64,000 nt of DNA, from positions 289,917 through 353,916 of the forward strand of contig CATQHS010000001.1 in the NCBI GenBank assembly GCA_958296055.1. Direction: 5' to 3'. A program made the position numbers and the translations under genes. Shown here in pieces: positions 25,305 to 33,853 of the stretch (positions are counted from its first letter, which is position 1; every line of letters starts with the position of its first letter). Source of the stretch: an uncultured Acidimicrobiales bacterium (lineage in GTDB: Bacteria; Actinomycetota; Acidimicrobiia; Acidimicrobiales; Aldehydirespiratoraceae). A model generated the notes under the pieces. It was not told where the DNA came from, did no database searches, and was given only the letters and a program-made list of their open reading frames with translations.

Positions 25305-26510
25305 TCAGCCGCCCGGCGCGCCGAAGGCGCCCTGGGCGGCTAGGGCGTCGATGCGGGCCCGGTCGTAGCCGAGCAGGTTCTCCAGCACGTGGCCCCGGTC
25401 GGCGTCGAGCGGCGGAGCCCGGCGGTGATCTTCACGGGGCGGCCCCACCCTCACCGGCGTGACCGGCTGCCACACCGTCCCGAAATGGGGGTGCTCGGTG
25501 CCCGCCACCAAGCCCCGGGCCTGGGTGTGGGGATCGCGCAGCGCCTCGGGAACAGACTGAACCGGCCCGGAGGGAACGCCCGCGGCTCGCAGCGACTCCA
25601 GCCACTCCGCGGTCCCCCGGGTGCGGAAGATCTCCCCGAGCAGCCCGATCAGCTCGTCTTTGTGCTCGCGGCGGGCGGTGAAGTCGGCGAAGCGGGGATC
25701 GTCGGCCAGTTCGGGGCGGCCCAGGACCTCGGCCAGGCGCTGCCAGAACTTCTCCTTGGCGCAGCCGACCACCAGCCAGCCGTCGCTGGCCTCGAACAAC
25801 TGGAACGGCACCAGCGAGGGATGGCCCGAGTCGGCCACCCGCTCCGGCTCGAACCCGCCGGTCAGGTGCCACGTCCCCAGGTAACCGAGGAGGCTGACGG
25901 CGGTGTCGAACAGGCTGAGGTCGCAGTCCATGCCCACCCCGTCGCGGCGGGCGGCGTGGATGCCGGTCAGCAGGGCCACCGCGGCCACCAGGCCGCCCGA
26001 GAAGTCCACCAGCGACAGGCCGGACTTGGTGGGCGGCCCGTCGGGCTCCCCGGTCAGCGCCATCCAGCCGCACAGGCCCTGCAGGATGTAGTCGTAGCCG
26101 GGCTGGGCGGCCCGGGGCCCGGTCATGCCGAACCCGCTGAGCGAGCAGCACACGATGCGGGGGTTGGCGTCCTTGAGGTGCCGGTAGCAGATCTCGAGGC
26201 TCTCGGGGACGTCGCCGCGCAGGTTCGAGAACACCGCGTCGGACCGGGCCACGAGATCGAGCAGCACGGCCCGGCCCGCGGGGCTGCGGACGTCGAGGGC
26301 GAGGCTGCGCTTGTTGCGGTTGTAGGTCTCGAAGAACAGGCTGTCGTCGTCGATCTGGAACGGCGGGACGTACCGGCCCACGTCGCCCCCCGAGCCCGGA
26401 TCCTCGATCTTGACGATCTCGGCGCCGAGATCGGCGAGGTGCATGGTGGCGAAGGGCCCGGCGCCGTACTGCTCCAGGGCCACGATCCGCACGTCTTCCA
26501 GCGGTCTCAT
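25305..26510 (-). CDS. CaiB/BaiF class III CoA-transferase
   Basis: 401 residues. Typical start PLEDVRIVALEQYGAGPFATMHLADLGAEIVKIE, with the catalytic-Asp region SDAVFSNLRGDVPESL and the GYDYILQGLCGWMALTG segment followed by LVDFSGGLVAAVALLTGI. These enzymes move CoA between acyl-CoA and a free carboxylic acid without external energy. It may activate the island's acid intermediate for the MaoC and acyl-CoA dehydrogenase steps. Divergent from LLM 2. The stop context is partly repeated downstream (GGCTGAG at the stop and again about 55 nt on). Confidence 0.9.
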   Translation of the reverse strand: MRPLEDVRIVALEQYGAGPFATMHLADLGAEIVKIEDPGSGGDVGRYVPPFQIDDDSLFFETYNRNKRSLALDVRSPAGRAVLLDLVARSDAVFSNLRGDVPESLEICYRHLKDANPRIVCCSLSGFGMTGPRAAQPGYDYILQGLCGWMALTGEPDGPPTKSGLSLVDFSGGLVAAVALLTGIHAARRDGVGMDCDLSLFDTAVSLLGYLGTWHLTGGFEPERVADSGHPSLVPFQLFEASDGWLVVGCAKEKFWQRLAEVLGRPELADDPRFADFTARREHKDELIGLLGEIFRTRGTAEWLESLRAAGVPSGPVQSVPEALRDPHTQARGLVAGTEHPHFGTVWQPVTPVRVGPPREDHRRAPPLDADRGHVLENLLGYDRARIDALAAQGAFGAPGG

Positions 26511-26576
26511 CGCCGGCGCCTCCTCTCACAGCCCGCCCGGGCCGGTGAACTGCGTCCGCGGGAACGATCCGCAGGG

Positions 26577-26597
26577 AATATATGTCTGAGTATTATC
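26577..26597 (+). promoter_or_regulatory. Island motif, site 3 (LLM 2 - RidA - LLM 3 operon)
   Basis: An AT-rich patch containing TATGTCTGAGTATTATC ends 27 nt before the GTG of LLM 2. GTCTGAG and the TATTAT (-10-like) match the other three sites, with one base fewer between them. Confidence 0.4.
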
Positions 26598-26624
26598 TTC
26601 CCAGGGTATGCCTCGGAGGGTTCT

Positions 26625-27653
26625 GTGACCGGCGGCCGCCACATCCAGATCGGGTTGTTCCTCACCAACCAGCATCCGCCCGGCGCCGACTTGGTGGCCG
26701 CCACCGAGGACCAGCTCCGGCTGGTGCGGGTGGTGCGCGACCTGGGGTGGGACTCCATCTGGGCCGGCCAGCACTACCTGCCCGACGGCATGGCCATGCC
26801 CCAGTGCGCGCCGTTCCTGGCCCGGATCACGGCCGAGTCGGGCGACATGCAAGTCGGCATCGGCATCTTGTTGTTGGCCCTCCACAACCCGCTCGACGTG
26901 GCCGAGACGTGGGCGACGCTGGACGTGTTGTCCGGCGGGCGGCTCGTCTTCGGGGTCGGGCTCGGGTACCGCGAGGTGGAGTACGAGGCCTTCGGCCTCG
27001 ACCCGAGGACGAAGGTGCGGCGCTTCGAGGCCAACCTCGACATCGTCACCCGCCTGTGGGCCGGTGAGGCCGTCGACTGCGATCTGCCGTGGTGCCGGCT
27101 CGCCGGGGCCACGCTGAACGTGCGGCCGGTGCAGCGGCCCCGGCCCCCGATCTGGATCGCGGCCAACGCCCATCGGGCGGTCGAGCGGGCCGCCCGGCTG
27201 GGAGACGCCTGGCTCATCAACCCCCACGCCACCGCCGAGACCATCGCCGAGCAGGTCGACGTCTTCCGGGCGGCCCGGGCGGCCGCGGGGCTTCCGCCTG
27301 CGGCGGCCATGCCCGCGCTCCGGGAGGTCTATTGCGCCCCCAGCCGCCGGCTGGCCCTGGAGCGCTGCGGGCCCTATCTGGCCAAGAAGTACCGGCACTA
27401 CGCCGACTGGGGCCAGGACAAGGCCCTCCCCGGCGAAGAGGACTTCCGCATCCCCTTCGACGACCTGGCCCGCGACCGCTTCATCATCGGCACGCCCGAC
27501 GACTGCCTGGAACAGCTCCTGCCGCTGCGGGAGGACCTGGGGGTGGACCATTTCATCTTCCGCACCGACTGGATCGGCATGCCCGCCGACACCGCGCTCC
27601 AGTCGATCGAGCTCTTGGACCGCGAGGTCCGCCCGGCGCTCACCGCGGCCTGA
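26625..27653 (+). CDS. Luciferase-like (LLM) oxidoreductase 2
   Basis: 342 residues from the GTG at 26625, chosen because GGAGGG lies 5 nt upstream and the family N-terminus (IQIGLFLTNQHPPGADL) begins right there. Contains LGWDSIWAGQHYLPDGM, GIGILLLALHNPLDVAETWATLD, LSGGRLVFGVGLGYREVE and RPPIWIAANAHRAVERAARLGD, close to F420- or FMN-dependent limonene/alkanal-monooxygenase-like proteins. First of an LLM - RidA - LLM operon, so the three probably act in order on one compound. Confidence 0.88.
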   Translation: MTGGRHIQIGLFLTNQHPPGADLVAATEDQLRLVRVVRDLGWDSIWAGQHYLPDGMAMPQCAPFLARITAESGDMQVGIGILLLALHNPLDVAETWATLDVLSGGRLVFGVGLGYREVEYEAFGLDPRTKVRRFEANLDIVTRLWAGEAVDCDLPWCRLAGATLNVRPVQRPRPPIWIAANAHRAVERAARLGDAWLINPHATAETIAEQVDVFRAARAAAGLPPAAAMPALREVYCAPSRRLALERCGPYLAKKYRHYADWGQDKALPGEEDFRIPFDDLARDRFIIGTPDDCLEQLLPLREDLGVDHFIFRTDWIGMPADTALQSIELLDREVRPALTAA

Positions 27654-27711
27654 CCGAGGCGCCGCCGCACCGGAAACCCACCAGAGAGACGCAACAGAAA
27701 AGGGAGACCAC

Positions 27712-28161
27712 ATGGTCGACAAGCAGATCATCAACGCCGACATCGGCACCGACTGGCACTTCTTCGAGGGTGCCGGCGTGAACGAGCTGGTCCACTCGGG
27801 GGGCGTCGTCGTGGATGCGGGCGACCTCAAGCTGGTGTACCTGTCGGGGCGGACCGCCACCGCGGGCGACGACGAGACGATCGTCGGGCCCGGAGACATC
27901 AAGGAGCAGACCCGCCAGGTCATCCGCAACCTGCTGGGCGCCCTGGAGCCGGTGGGCGGCACCATCGACGACATCGTCCGGGTCCGGGTGTTCGTGACCC
28001 CGCCGTTCACCCGGGAGATGTTCGCCCAGATACACGAGGCCCGGGCCGAGTTCTTCCACAAGGACCACTACCCGGCCAGCACCCTGGTGGTGGTGCACAC
28101 CCTGGCCCGGGAAGGCGCGATGATCGAGATCGACGCCGACGCGGTCATCGCCAAGCGCTGA
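27712..28161 (+). CDS. RidA-family protein (copy C)
   Basis: 149 residues, RidA fold with LVYLSGRTATAGDD, DIKEQTRQVIRNLLGALEPVGGTIDDIVRVRVFV and the C-terminal IEIDADAVIA. The region of the RidA active-site Arg reads ASTLVVVHTLAREGAMIEID. It is more distant from copies A and B than they are from each other. GGGAG precedes the ATG. Placed between two LLM enzymes, it likely removes or hydrolyses an imine or enamine product made by them, as RutC does after RutA (inferred). Confidence 0.9.
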   Translation: MVDKQIINADIGTDWHFFEGAGVNELVHSGGVVVDAGDLKLVYLSGRTATAGDDETIVGPGDIKEQTRQVIRNLLGALEPVGGTIDDIVRVRVFVTPPFTREMFAQIHEARAEFFHKDHYPASTLVVVHTLAREGAMIEIDADAVIAKR

Positions 28162-28199
28162 GCAACTGAGCACTGAGCGCCTGACCCGAGCGAGGCCGG

Positions 28200-29279
28200 A
28201 TGCAGATCGCCCTCAACGTCGTCCAGCAGAGCCCGATCGGCGACGGCCCCGAGTGGTGGGGGCTGGCCGACGACGCCGGCGTCGACGTGATCGGGCTGCC
28301 GGACTCCCCCGCTTTGGTGCGCGACCTCTACGTCGCCGCCGCGCTGTGCGCCCAGCACACGAAGCGCTCCCGGGTGATGACCGCGGTGACCAACCCGCGG
28401 TCGCGGGACCCGGCGGTCACCGCCTCGGCGCTGCGGACGCTGGAGGAGATCGCCCCGGGCCGGATCGCCATGGGCATCGGCACCGGCGACAGCGCCCTGT
28501 GGGGGGTGGGCCGCCAGCCGGCCACCGTCGCCCGGCTGCGGGAGTACATCGTGGCGGTCAAGCGGCTGGTCCGGGGCGAGGAGGCCGCCTATCAGGGCCG
28601 CCGGTTCCGGCTCCGGTGGGCCGACGCCCCGCCGCCGGCCGAGATCCCGGTGGTGGTGGCCGTCTCCGGGCCGAAGGTGCTGCGCATGGCCTGCGAGGTA
28701 GCCGACGGGATGCTGCTGTCGATGGGCTTCGGCGCCGACAACGTCGCCTACGTCCAGGGCCTCATCGAGCAGGGCTGCGCGGCGGCGGGGCGGCAGCCCG
28801 ACGAGCTGGAGTGCTGGTGGAACTCCGAGATCGTGTTCGGGGACAGCGTCGCCGACGCCCGGGCCCGGGGTATGGGCGTGGGCACCGAGTGGCTGACCAT
28901 GGGAACGATGGAGGGCAAGCAGATCCCCGAGCGCCTCAAGCCGGCCCTGGTGCAGTTCAACGCCGACGTCCACGACCTGGCGGCCGAGTACCAAGACGAG
29001 GACCGGGAGGGCAAGCTCATCGACCGGGCCCGCGAGCTGGGCCTCTACGACTGGCTGATGGCCCGGGCCCCTGGGCTGTGGGGCCGCCCCGCCGATGTGG
29101 CCGACCGGCTGCGCGAGCTGGAGGCCGCCGGGATGGACCGCTGGATGTTCTACGTGGGCCGCCGCGAGAGCGACCGGATGAACCATCTGCGCCTGATCTG
29201 CCGCGAGGTGATCCCCCGGCTGCGGGGCCCGCTCAACAGCGCCTCGTCCGACAGGGCCTCCTCGGGCGGCGGGCCCTGA
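28200..29279 (+). CDS. Luciferase-like (LLM) oxidoreductase 3
   Basis: 359 residues. LADDAGVDVIGLPDSPALVRDLY, TNPRSRDPAVTASALRTLEEIAPGRIAMGIGTGDSA and PVVVAVSGPKVLRMACEVADGMLL match the F420-dependent methylene-H4MPT reductase-like branch of the LLM family. That branch, unlike LLM 1, often uses F420. The 38-nt gap before it holds CTGAGCA-type repeats of the RidA stop region. Last gene of its operon, converging on the amidohydrolase. Confidence 0.88.
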   Translation: MQIALNVVQQSPIGDGPEWWGLADDAGVDVIGLPDSPALVRDLYVAAALCAQHTKRSRVMTAVTNPRSRDPAVTASALRTLEEIAPGRIAMGIGTGDSALWGVGRQPATVARLREYIVAVKRLVRGEEAAYQGRRFRLRWADAPPPAEIPVVVAVSGPKVLRMACEVADGMLLSMGFGADNVAYVQGLIEQGCAAAGRQPDELECWWNSEIVFGDSVADARARGMGVGTEWLTMGTMEGKQIPERLKPALVQFNADVHDLAAEYQDEDREGKLIDRARELGLYDWLMARAPGLWGRPADVADRLRELEAAGMDRWMFYVGRRESDRMNHLRLICREVIPRLRGPLNSASSDRASSGGGP

Positions 29280-29305
29280 GGCACCCGGCCGCTAGCGGTT
29301 CACGC

Positions 29306-30613
29306 TCAGCGGTTCACCAGGTCCTGGGTGATCTCGCCCGCCGCTATCACCTGGTTGCGGTCATAGGGCCAGCGCAGGGCCGGGTCCAGATCGTCGAAGG
29401 ACTGAACTTCGCCGTCGGCGATGACGGTGAGCCGGTCCCGGTCTTGGAGCACGCCGATGTCGGCCACCGGGTCGCCGTCGACTAGGAGCAGGTCGGCGAT
29501 CCGCCCGGCCTGCACCGTTCCCACCTCCTGATCCAGGCCCAGAGCCCGGGCACCGTTGGCGGTGGCGGCCCGGATGGCCTCCAGCGAGGAGAGCCCGGCG
29601 TAGGTCATCAACAGCTCCAGTTCGCGGGCGTGCCACTCGCCGTAGGGGGTGACCGAGAAGCCGCTGTCGCTGCCGGCCATGAACGCCACCCCCGCCTCGC
29701 GGGCCTTGGTGAGCGCGGGGGCGGCGCAGTCGAACAGCAGCCGCTGGTAGGCGTCCTTCTTGTGCTGGGGGACGCCGACGAGGTGGCCCCACTCGTAGAG
29801 GTTGGCGATGAGGGTGAGCGTCGGGCACAACGGGATGCCGGAGGCGGCCAGCCGCTCGATCACGTCGTCGGCCATGCGGTCGCCGTGCATGATCCAGTCC
29901 ACCCCGGCGCTGACCGCGAAGTCGACGGCTTCGGAGCCCCGGGCGTGGATGGTCACCGAGCGGCCCAACTGGTGGGCCATCTCGGTGATGGCCGCGATCT
30001 CGTCGCGCCGGAACGCCGTCCACTCGCCGGTGGCGGTGTCGCCGATCTTGATGAAGTCGACGCCGTTCTTGATCTGCACCCGCACCTCGGCCCGCATCTC
30101 GTCGATGGTGTTGGCCACCGTCCCGATGCTGCCCTCGGGCACCCCCACCGACGTCGGGTAGAAGTCGGCGATCCCGTTGCTGGTGGTGATGAAGCGGCCC
30201 GCGGTGGTGAGGCGGGGGCCCCGCAGCATCCCCGCGGCCACCGCGTCCCGCAGGGCCACGCCGATGTAGTAGCTGCCGCCCGGGGCCGAGAACCCGGTCA
30301 CCCCGGCCCGCAGGACCTTGCCGAGGTTGAACGCCGACCGCAGGGTCCGGGACTCGACGCCGGTGTAGAGGTCCTGCTCCTCCTGGGTGCGGGCCTCCCC
30401 GAAGCTGATGTGGCAGTGGCAGTCGATGAGCCCCGGCATCAGGGTCTGGCCGGCGGCGTCGATCCGCTCGACGGGGGCCCCTTCGGGGGCGGTGACGCCG
30501 GGGCCGACCGCGGCGATCCGGTTGCCCTCAACCAGGACCGACTCCCCCGGACGCGGGGGGCCGCCGGTGCCGTCGACCACGGTGGCGTCGGAGATGAGCA
30601 GGCGGGCGGTCAT
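29306..30613 (-). CDS. Amidohydrolase family protein (imidazolonepropionase/prolidase-like)
   Basis: 435 residues. Metal-binding motif GLIDCHCHISFG (HxH) after the N-terminal beta sandwich; later SVTIHARGSEAVDFAV and WIMHGDRM supply the His ligands, and AGSDSGFSVTPYG the Asp. The Lys of the bridge is probably in FIKIGDTATG. The family hydrolyses C-N bonds in cyclic amides and related compounds. ATG overlaps the MaoC stop (ATGA). The C-terminal stop region GTGAACCGCT is repeated directly after itself. Confidence 0.88.
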   Translation of the reverse strand: MTARLLISDATVVDGTGGPPRPGESVLVEGNRIAAVGPGVTAPEGAPVERIDAAGQTLMPGLIDCHCHISFGEARTQEEQDLYTGVESRTLRSAFNLGKVLRAGVTGFSAPGGSYYIGVALRDAVAAGMLRGPRLTTAGRFITTSNGIADFYPTSVGVPEGSIGTVANTIDEMRAEVRVQIKNGVDFIKIGDTATGEWTAFRRDEIAAITEMAHQLGRSVTIHARGSEAVDFAVSAGVDWIMHGDRMADDVIERLAASGIPLCPTLTLIANLYEWGHLVGVPQHKKDAYQRLLFDCAAPALTKAREAGVAFMAGSDSGFSVTPYGEWHARELELLMTYAGLSSLEAIRAATANGARALGLDQEVGTVQAGRIADLLLVDGDPVADIGVLQDRDRLTVIADGEVQSFDDLDPALRWPYDRNQVIAAGEITQDLVNR

Positions 30614-31131
30614 GGGTGGGGGTCCATCGGCTCGGGTTCGGAGGGGAACAGGCCCTCGTCGTGGCCTCGGCCCCGTTTGTACACCATCACGTTGCGGTGG
30701 AAGCGCAGGCATTCGTCGCCGGCCTGGTTCAAGCCCCGGGTGCGCACGGTCACGATGCCGGCGTGGGGCCGGGAGGCCGACTCCCGCTTGGCCAGCACGA
30801 CGGTCTCGGCGTAGAGGGTGTCGCCCACGAACACCGGGTGGGTGAACCGCACCTCGTCCAGCCCCAGGTTGGCCACCGCCTGCTGGCTCACGTCGGTCAC
30901 CGTCTCGCCCAGCACGATGGCCAGGCTGAGGGTCGAGTTGACCAGCGCCCGGCCGAACTCCGACCTCTCGGCGTAGTGGTTGTTGAAGTGCATCATGTTG
31001 GTGTTGCAGGTGAGCAGCGTGAACCAGACGTTGTCGGACTCGGTGATGGACCGGCCCAGGGGGTGCTGATAAACGTCGCCCACCTCGAAGTCCTCGTAGA
31101 ACCGGCCCTGCCAGCCGGGCTTGACGGTCAC
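30610..31131 (-). CDS. MaoC-like hot-dog dehydratase
   Basis: 173 residues. YEDFEVGDVYQHPLGRSITESDNVWFTLLTCNTN is the R-specific enoyl-CoA hydratase (MaoC) start with the catalytic Asp/His area FNNHYAERSEFGR, and the hot-dog core LDEVRFTHPVFVGDTLYAETVV. It hydrates a 2-enoyl-CoA or related mesaconyl/methylfumaryl-type CoA. The GTG start overlaps the Rieske stop (GTGA) and the stop overlaps the amidohydrolase ATG, so Rieske - MaoC - amidohydrolase is a tightly coupled operon. Confidence 0.9.
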   Translation of the reverse strand: MTVKPGWQGRFYEDFEVGDVYQHPLGRSITESDNVWFTLLTCNTNMMHFNNHYAERSEFGRALVNSTLSLAIVLGETVTDVSQQAVANLGLDEVRFTHPVFVGDTLYAETVVLAKRESASRPHAGIVTVRTRGLNQAGDECLRFHRNVMVYKRGRGHDEGLFPSEPEPMDPHP

Positions 31132-32306
31132 GGCCGCCCCCCGGCGGGACGCGGCGTCGGTCCCGTCCGCTCCCCGGCGGCGGTGGCGAGCATCTCCATG
31201 AGCCGGCGCTGGAAGGTGACGATTCGCAGCTCTTCGCCGTGGCGGGGGCCGGGGCGAAAGCCGTTGGAGCGGATGCCGCGCTGCATTCTCTCGCAAACGT
31301 CGAAGTCCTCCCGCTGGACCGCGGCCAGCAGCTCGGCACCGGCCCGGACGTCGTCGTCGGGCTGGTGCGACAGGCTCAGCACCCGGGCCCGGGTGCCGGC
31401 GATGCCCGTCGGCGTCCACCACATGACGGTGGCGCCGCCGGTCGGGAACCCGATCACGTGCAGGTTGGGGAACACGTAGCAGCCGAGGGAGCCGCGGGCG
31501 GCGTCGCCGGTGAGAGTCGGCCAGGGCTCGGCCGGGCGGGCCGAGGCGGTCCACGGCACGGCCGCGACCGCGGTGGTGGCCCCGGCCCGGTCGCGGACCC
31601 CGTCCAGGTCGACCAGAGCGGCTATGGACGACCGGTGGACCATGGACAGGTGGTAGTCGCAGATGGCGTTGTCCATCACCAGCTTCCAGTTGGCGGCGAT
31701 GGGGTCGTCGAGAAAGGCGCCGAGCCCCATGCCCGCTATCTGGTGGCCGCCCAGCAGCCGGGGCACGTCCTCGAGGTAGTCGATGAGCGCCGGCGCGTCG
31801 CCGGACACGTTCACGAACACCAGCCCCTCCCAGGTGTCGAGCCGCAGCGGGCGCAGACCGAGCCGGGCCGGGTCGATCGGGGGGTCGAACAGGCGCCGGC
31901 GGGGCACCCCGGTCAGGCGCCCGTCGAGGTCGAAGGTCCAGCCGTGGTAGGGGCAGACGAGCCGGCGGCCGCAGTTGCCGCGGCCCTCGGCCAGCAGGCT
32001 GGCCCGATGGGGGCACACGTTGCTGTAGGCCCGCAGCTCGCCGTCGAGGCCGCGAACGACGACGACCGGCTCGGACCCGACGGTCTCGGCCATGAAGTCG
32101 CCGGGCTGCGCCGCCCACCGTTCGTGGCCCACGAACACCCAGCTAGAGGGGAACACGGTCTCCAGCTCGGCCTCGTAGAAGGCGGGCGACGTGTAGGCCC
32201 GGGCGGGCATGGGGCTGTTGTCGGGCCCGAGGGTGAGCGCAACCCCGTCGAGGGTCTGGGTTCCGCCGGCGTCTATCCGGCTCTCGGCGCGCACACTGAC
32301 CGTCAC
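31128..32306 (-). CDS. Rieske aromatic-ring-hydroxylating oxygenase, alpha subunit 2
   Basis: About 392 residues. Rieske ligands CPHRASLL and CPYHGWTFD; catalytic iron site DNAICDYHLSMVHRSS with two His ligands. Related along its length to the enzyme at 10824-11990 but clearly diverged. The start is uncertain: the GTG at 32306 has GGAGG only 3 nt upstream and the GTG at 32294 has it 15 nt upstream; I use the first. The frame continues upstream without family similarity. No reductase or ferredoxin is nearby. Confidence 0.85.
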   Translation of the reverse strand: MTVSVRAESRIDAGGTQTLDGVALTLGPDNSPMPARAYTSPAFYEAELETVFPSSWVFVGHERWAAQPGDFMAETVGSEPVVVVRGLDGELRAYSNVCPHRASLLAEGRGNCGRRLVCPYHGWTFDLDGRLTGVPRRRLFDPPIDPARLGLRPLRLDTWEGLVFVNVSGDAPALIDYLEDVPRLLGGHQIAGMGLGAFLDDPIAANWKLVMDNAICDYHLSMVHRSSIAALVDLDGVRDRAGATTAVAAVPWTASARPAEPWPTLTGDAARGSLGCYVFPNLHVIGFPTGGATVMWWTPTGIAGTRARVLSLSHQPDDDVRAGAELLAAVQREDFDVCERMQRGIRSNGFRPGPRHGEELRIVTFQRRLMEMLATAAGERTGPTPRPAGGRP

Positions 32307-32350
32307 GATCCTCCGACCCCTCGCTGACCCTCGCGCTTGTGAGTTTGAAA

Positions 32351-32367
32351 CTGTATACCTCAGACTT
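32351..32367 (-). promoter_or_regulatory. Island motif, site 4 (Rieske 2 operon)
   Basis: On the minus strand AAGTCTGAGGTATACAG lies 45 nt before the Rieske 2 start in the 136-nt divergent gap. It fits the GTCTGA-x-GTTTAC pattern of the other sites; GTATAC also fits GntR-type operator half-site rules. Confidence 0.45.
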
Positions 32368-32442
32368 CTAGGCTCCGGGCCGACCAGACGGGAGCGGATC
32401 GGACGGGCCGGCTGACCGGGCCGAACGAGGACGGGGGCGGAG

Positions 32443-33306
32443 ATGGGCGACTTGGGCGACATTCGCCGCCGGTTCATCAGGGCCGGAGGGCATCGCACCT
32501 GCCTGCTCGAGGCTGGCGATCCCGACTTTCCCACGGTGGTGTTGGTCCACGACGGGGCCTACGGGACCGACGCCGCGCTGTGCTGGGAGGACGTGATCGC
32601 CGATCTGAGCGCCGACCACCACGTGGTGGCGCCCGACCTGATCGGCTGGGGGGCGACCGACAAGCTCTGCTACTTCGACCGGTCCCCGTACGACTACCGG
32701 CTCGAGCACATCGCCGCCGTCTGCGATGTCTTGGCCCCCGACGAGCCGGTGTTCTTCGCCGGCAGCTCGTTCGGGGCCGAGCTGGTCGTCCGGGGGGTGG
32801 CCGAGCCCCGCTGGGGGTGGAGCGGGCGGGCCGCCGTAGCCATCGCCGGCACCGGCGGCCGGCTCTTCCGGGTCCCCGGCGGGATCGAGCAGCTCGGCGA
32901 TTACACGCCGAGCCTGGAGGACGCGGCCCGCCTGACCGGCTTCTTGGTCACCAGCACCGAGGGCATGGACGAGCACGTCCGGCGCCGGTTCGAGAACAGC
33001 CTGGTTGCCGGACACTGGGAGTCGCTGCGGGCCCTGCACCTGCGGAATCCAGCCGTCGAGCGCACCCCGCCCCCCGACGACTGGCCCGACCCGCTGCGGG
33101 GCTGCGCTGTTCCCATCCTCTTCGTCGAGGGCGAAGACGACCCCCTGCTCGAACCCGGATGGGCGGCGGCGATGGCCGAGCTGAGCCCAGCGTTCTCATC
33201 CGAGGTGGTCCGCGGGTCGCACGAGCCCAACCTCGAGCACCCGGCGGACACGGCCCGCCTGATCCGCAATTTCCTGGCCCCCCACCGCCCCGGCCTCGCC
33301 AGCTAG
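32443..33306 (+). CDS. Alpha/beta-fold hydrolase
   Basis: 287 residues: VVLVHDGAYGTDA (oxyanion region), GWGATDK, the nucleophile elbow FAGSSFGAEL, the acid strand LFVEGEDDPLLEPG and the catalytic His in RGSHEPNLEHP. A usual alpha/beta hydrolase of the 2-hydroxymuconate semialdehyde hydrolase or haloalkane dehalogenase type. GGGGGCGGAG precedes the ATG. Divergent from the Rieske 2 operon and probably in the same pathway. Confidence 0.88.
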   Translation: MGDLGDIRRRFIRAGGHRTCLLEAGDPDFPTVVLVHDGAYGTDAALCWEDVIADLSADHHVVAPDLIGWGATDKLCYFDRSPYDYRLEHIAAVCDVLAPDEPVFFAGSSFGAELVVRGVAEPRWGWSGRAAVAIAGTGGRLFRVPGGIEQLGDYTPSLEDAARLTGFLVTSTEGMDEHVRRRFENSLVAGHWESLRALHLRNPAVERTPPPDDWPDPLRGCAVPILFVEGEDDPLLEPGWAAAMAELSPAFSSEVVRGSHEPNLEHPADTARLIRNFLAPHRPGLAS

Positions 33307-33330
33307 TTATGAGAGCGTTGAGTACGTTTA

Positions 33331-33822
33331 ATGAGAATCTGGACTCAGATTCAGATTACCGCTGGACTCGCGGTCATAATCCTGTTGATATCGGCCTGCA
33401 ATGGTGCCGATGAACGGGTTGTCGAGGAAGTCGGAACCGCGATCCCGGTCACGACCGCGGTTTCTGCCACGGCTCAGACTTCGGTTCTGACAGAGGAACC
33501 GCCGTCTACGCCGACGTTGCCTCTCGCCGATGTTGTCAACATCTGGCTGTTCCAAATCGGTTTACGGGGGCCGAGCGATCTGGATGAATGGCGGGAGCGG
33601 CTGGAGCGGGTGTGCAACGCTCCGATCTGGGAGGCTGAGCCGGCGGCGCAGATCACAACTGAGTTCGTGCTTGAAGACGGTGGCGACCCCACTCAGCCTG
33701 AGTTCATGCAGCAAGCAGTCTTCGCGCTCTGGACCATGGCCCGCCAGCCTGTCGTCTGCGGAGACCGGTTCCCACCTGACGCTGATTACCCCCCTTCAGT
33801 GGGCGGCGGCCCCTCGGGGTGA
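33331..33822 (+). CDS. Small putative lipoprotein of unknown function
   Basis: 163 residues. The N-terminus ends in a lipobox LISAC (Cys23) after a hydrophobic helix, so the protein is likely anchored to the outside of the membrane. A Thr/Pro-rich linker (about 35-65) leads to a short domain with two Cys (RVCNAPIW and VVCGDRF) that could form a disulfide. No family recognised. It starts 25 nt after the hydrolase stop but its base composition is less GC-rich, so it may not belong to the operon. Confidence 0.65.
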   Translation: MRIWTQIQITAGLAVIILLISACNGADERVVEEVGTAIPVTTAVSATAQTSVLTEEPPSTPTLPLADVVNIWLFQIGLRGPSDLDEWRERLERVCNAPIWEAEPAAQITTEFVLEDGGDPTQPEFMQQAVFALWTMARQPVVCGDRFPPDADYPPSVGGGPSG

Positions 33823-33853
33823 GTGCCGCATTCAGGTGCCGGGGCTGCGGGGG

